A stretch of DNA of 64,000 nucleotides from Rana temporaria (Eukaryota; Chordata; Amphibia; Anura; Ranidae). The translations under genes and the position numbers were made by a program. The notes below the pieces were generated by a model that worked only from the letters and a program-made list of their open reading frames with translations, did no database searches and was not told the origin of the DNA. The DNA lies in contig NC_053499.1 in assembly GCF_905171775.1 (NCBI RefSeq), positions 26,290,526-26,354,525 of the forward strand, read 5' to 3'. Positions 63,834 through 64,000 of the stretch are shown one piece after another. The number at the start of each line of letters is the position of its first letter. Within the stretch, counting starts at the first letter, position 1.

Positions 63834-64000
63834 TTAGACAGCTGTCATTGGAACAAATGTCCCCATTAGAAGATCTCCCCTCTATTCCTGTTCGGGTGAC
63901 AACTCAAATTTTTAGGTTGATTCTCACTTCCTTTCCTTGGTGACACTGGTGATCAGAGCCATGTCACCGTAATGGGGACACAGCCAGTGGTGGCTGGTGG

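Larger units (their letters stand above)
59016..64000 (+). other. MYBPC3: MYBPC3 intron, continues past the window
   Basis: Holds foldback elements with GTACACAC-type ends, a tandem MITE pair, a hAT-type MITE and a nested pair. 60600-61535 and 62140-62590 show nothing beyond a G run near 62260 with an inverted TTACTGCCCCCC. The next exon (rest of C7) was not found. Confidence 0.85.

Overview
The window is vertebrate nuclear DNA, most likely from an amphibian with a large genome (probably a frog). The vertebrate call rests on ten exons of a cardiac-type myosin-binding protein C gene. The frog call is inference from gene divergence and the dense crowd of short inverted-repeat transposons of a style familiar from anurans; the sequence does not prove it.

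Host gene: everything on the + strand between 15993 and 59015 that is convincingly host coding belongs to one gene, MYBPC3. The ten exons total 1252 nt. They encode the end of Ig domain C3, all of C4, C5 with its cardiac-type insert on its own 66-nt exon, fibronectin III domain C6, and the first half of C7. Exon phases agree at every junction except 29998/40020, where a small exon of 3n+1 nt is implied but was not found. All other sequence is intron: 16 kb or more before the first exon, 10 kb inside C5, 16 kb between C6 and C7, and 5 kb or more after the last exon.

Mobile DNA: an almost complete Ty3-type LTR retrotransposon sits at 4721-12806. Its Gag resembles the vertebrate PNMA/MOAP1 family of domesticated Gag proteins. 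It has a textbook -1 frameshift signal (heptamer G GGA AAC, 6-nt spacer, GC-rich bulged stem) joining gag to protease-reverse transcriptase. A single homopolymer frameshift separates reverse transcriptase from RNase H-integrase. The two LTRs look identical over their 936 shared bases, but the last 55 bases of the 3' LTR are missing.

The introns are otherwise a patchwork of non-autonomous DNA transposons: about ten hAT-type elements (several with exact 8-bp target duplications), TTAA-flanked piggyBac-like elements, TA-flanked pogo/Tigger-like elements, elements with 3-bp duplications resembling PIF/Harbinger, and a large family ending in GATTCA-type inverted repeats. Many are nested, so the order of insertion can be read. 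There are four 5'-truncated L1 remnants (three antisense), a 1.24-kb near-perfect palindrome with a degenerate hammerhead-ribozyme-like core, a candidate solo LTR, two large minisatellites (27.5-29.4 kb and 56.8-58.8 kb) whose long ORFs are artefacts, and several microsatellites. No rRNA, tRNA or CRISPR feature was seen.

Most worth following up: the PNMA-like retrotransposon and its frameshift signal; the missing C5 microexon; the palindrome with ribozyme-like core; the nested insertions with a matching empty site in the same window; and a small Kozak-context ORF at 54630 lying downstream of two MEF2-like sites.
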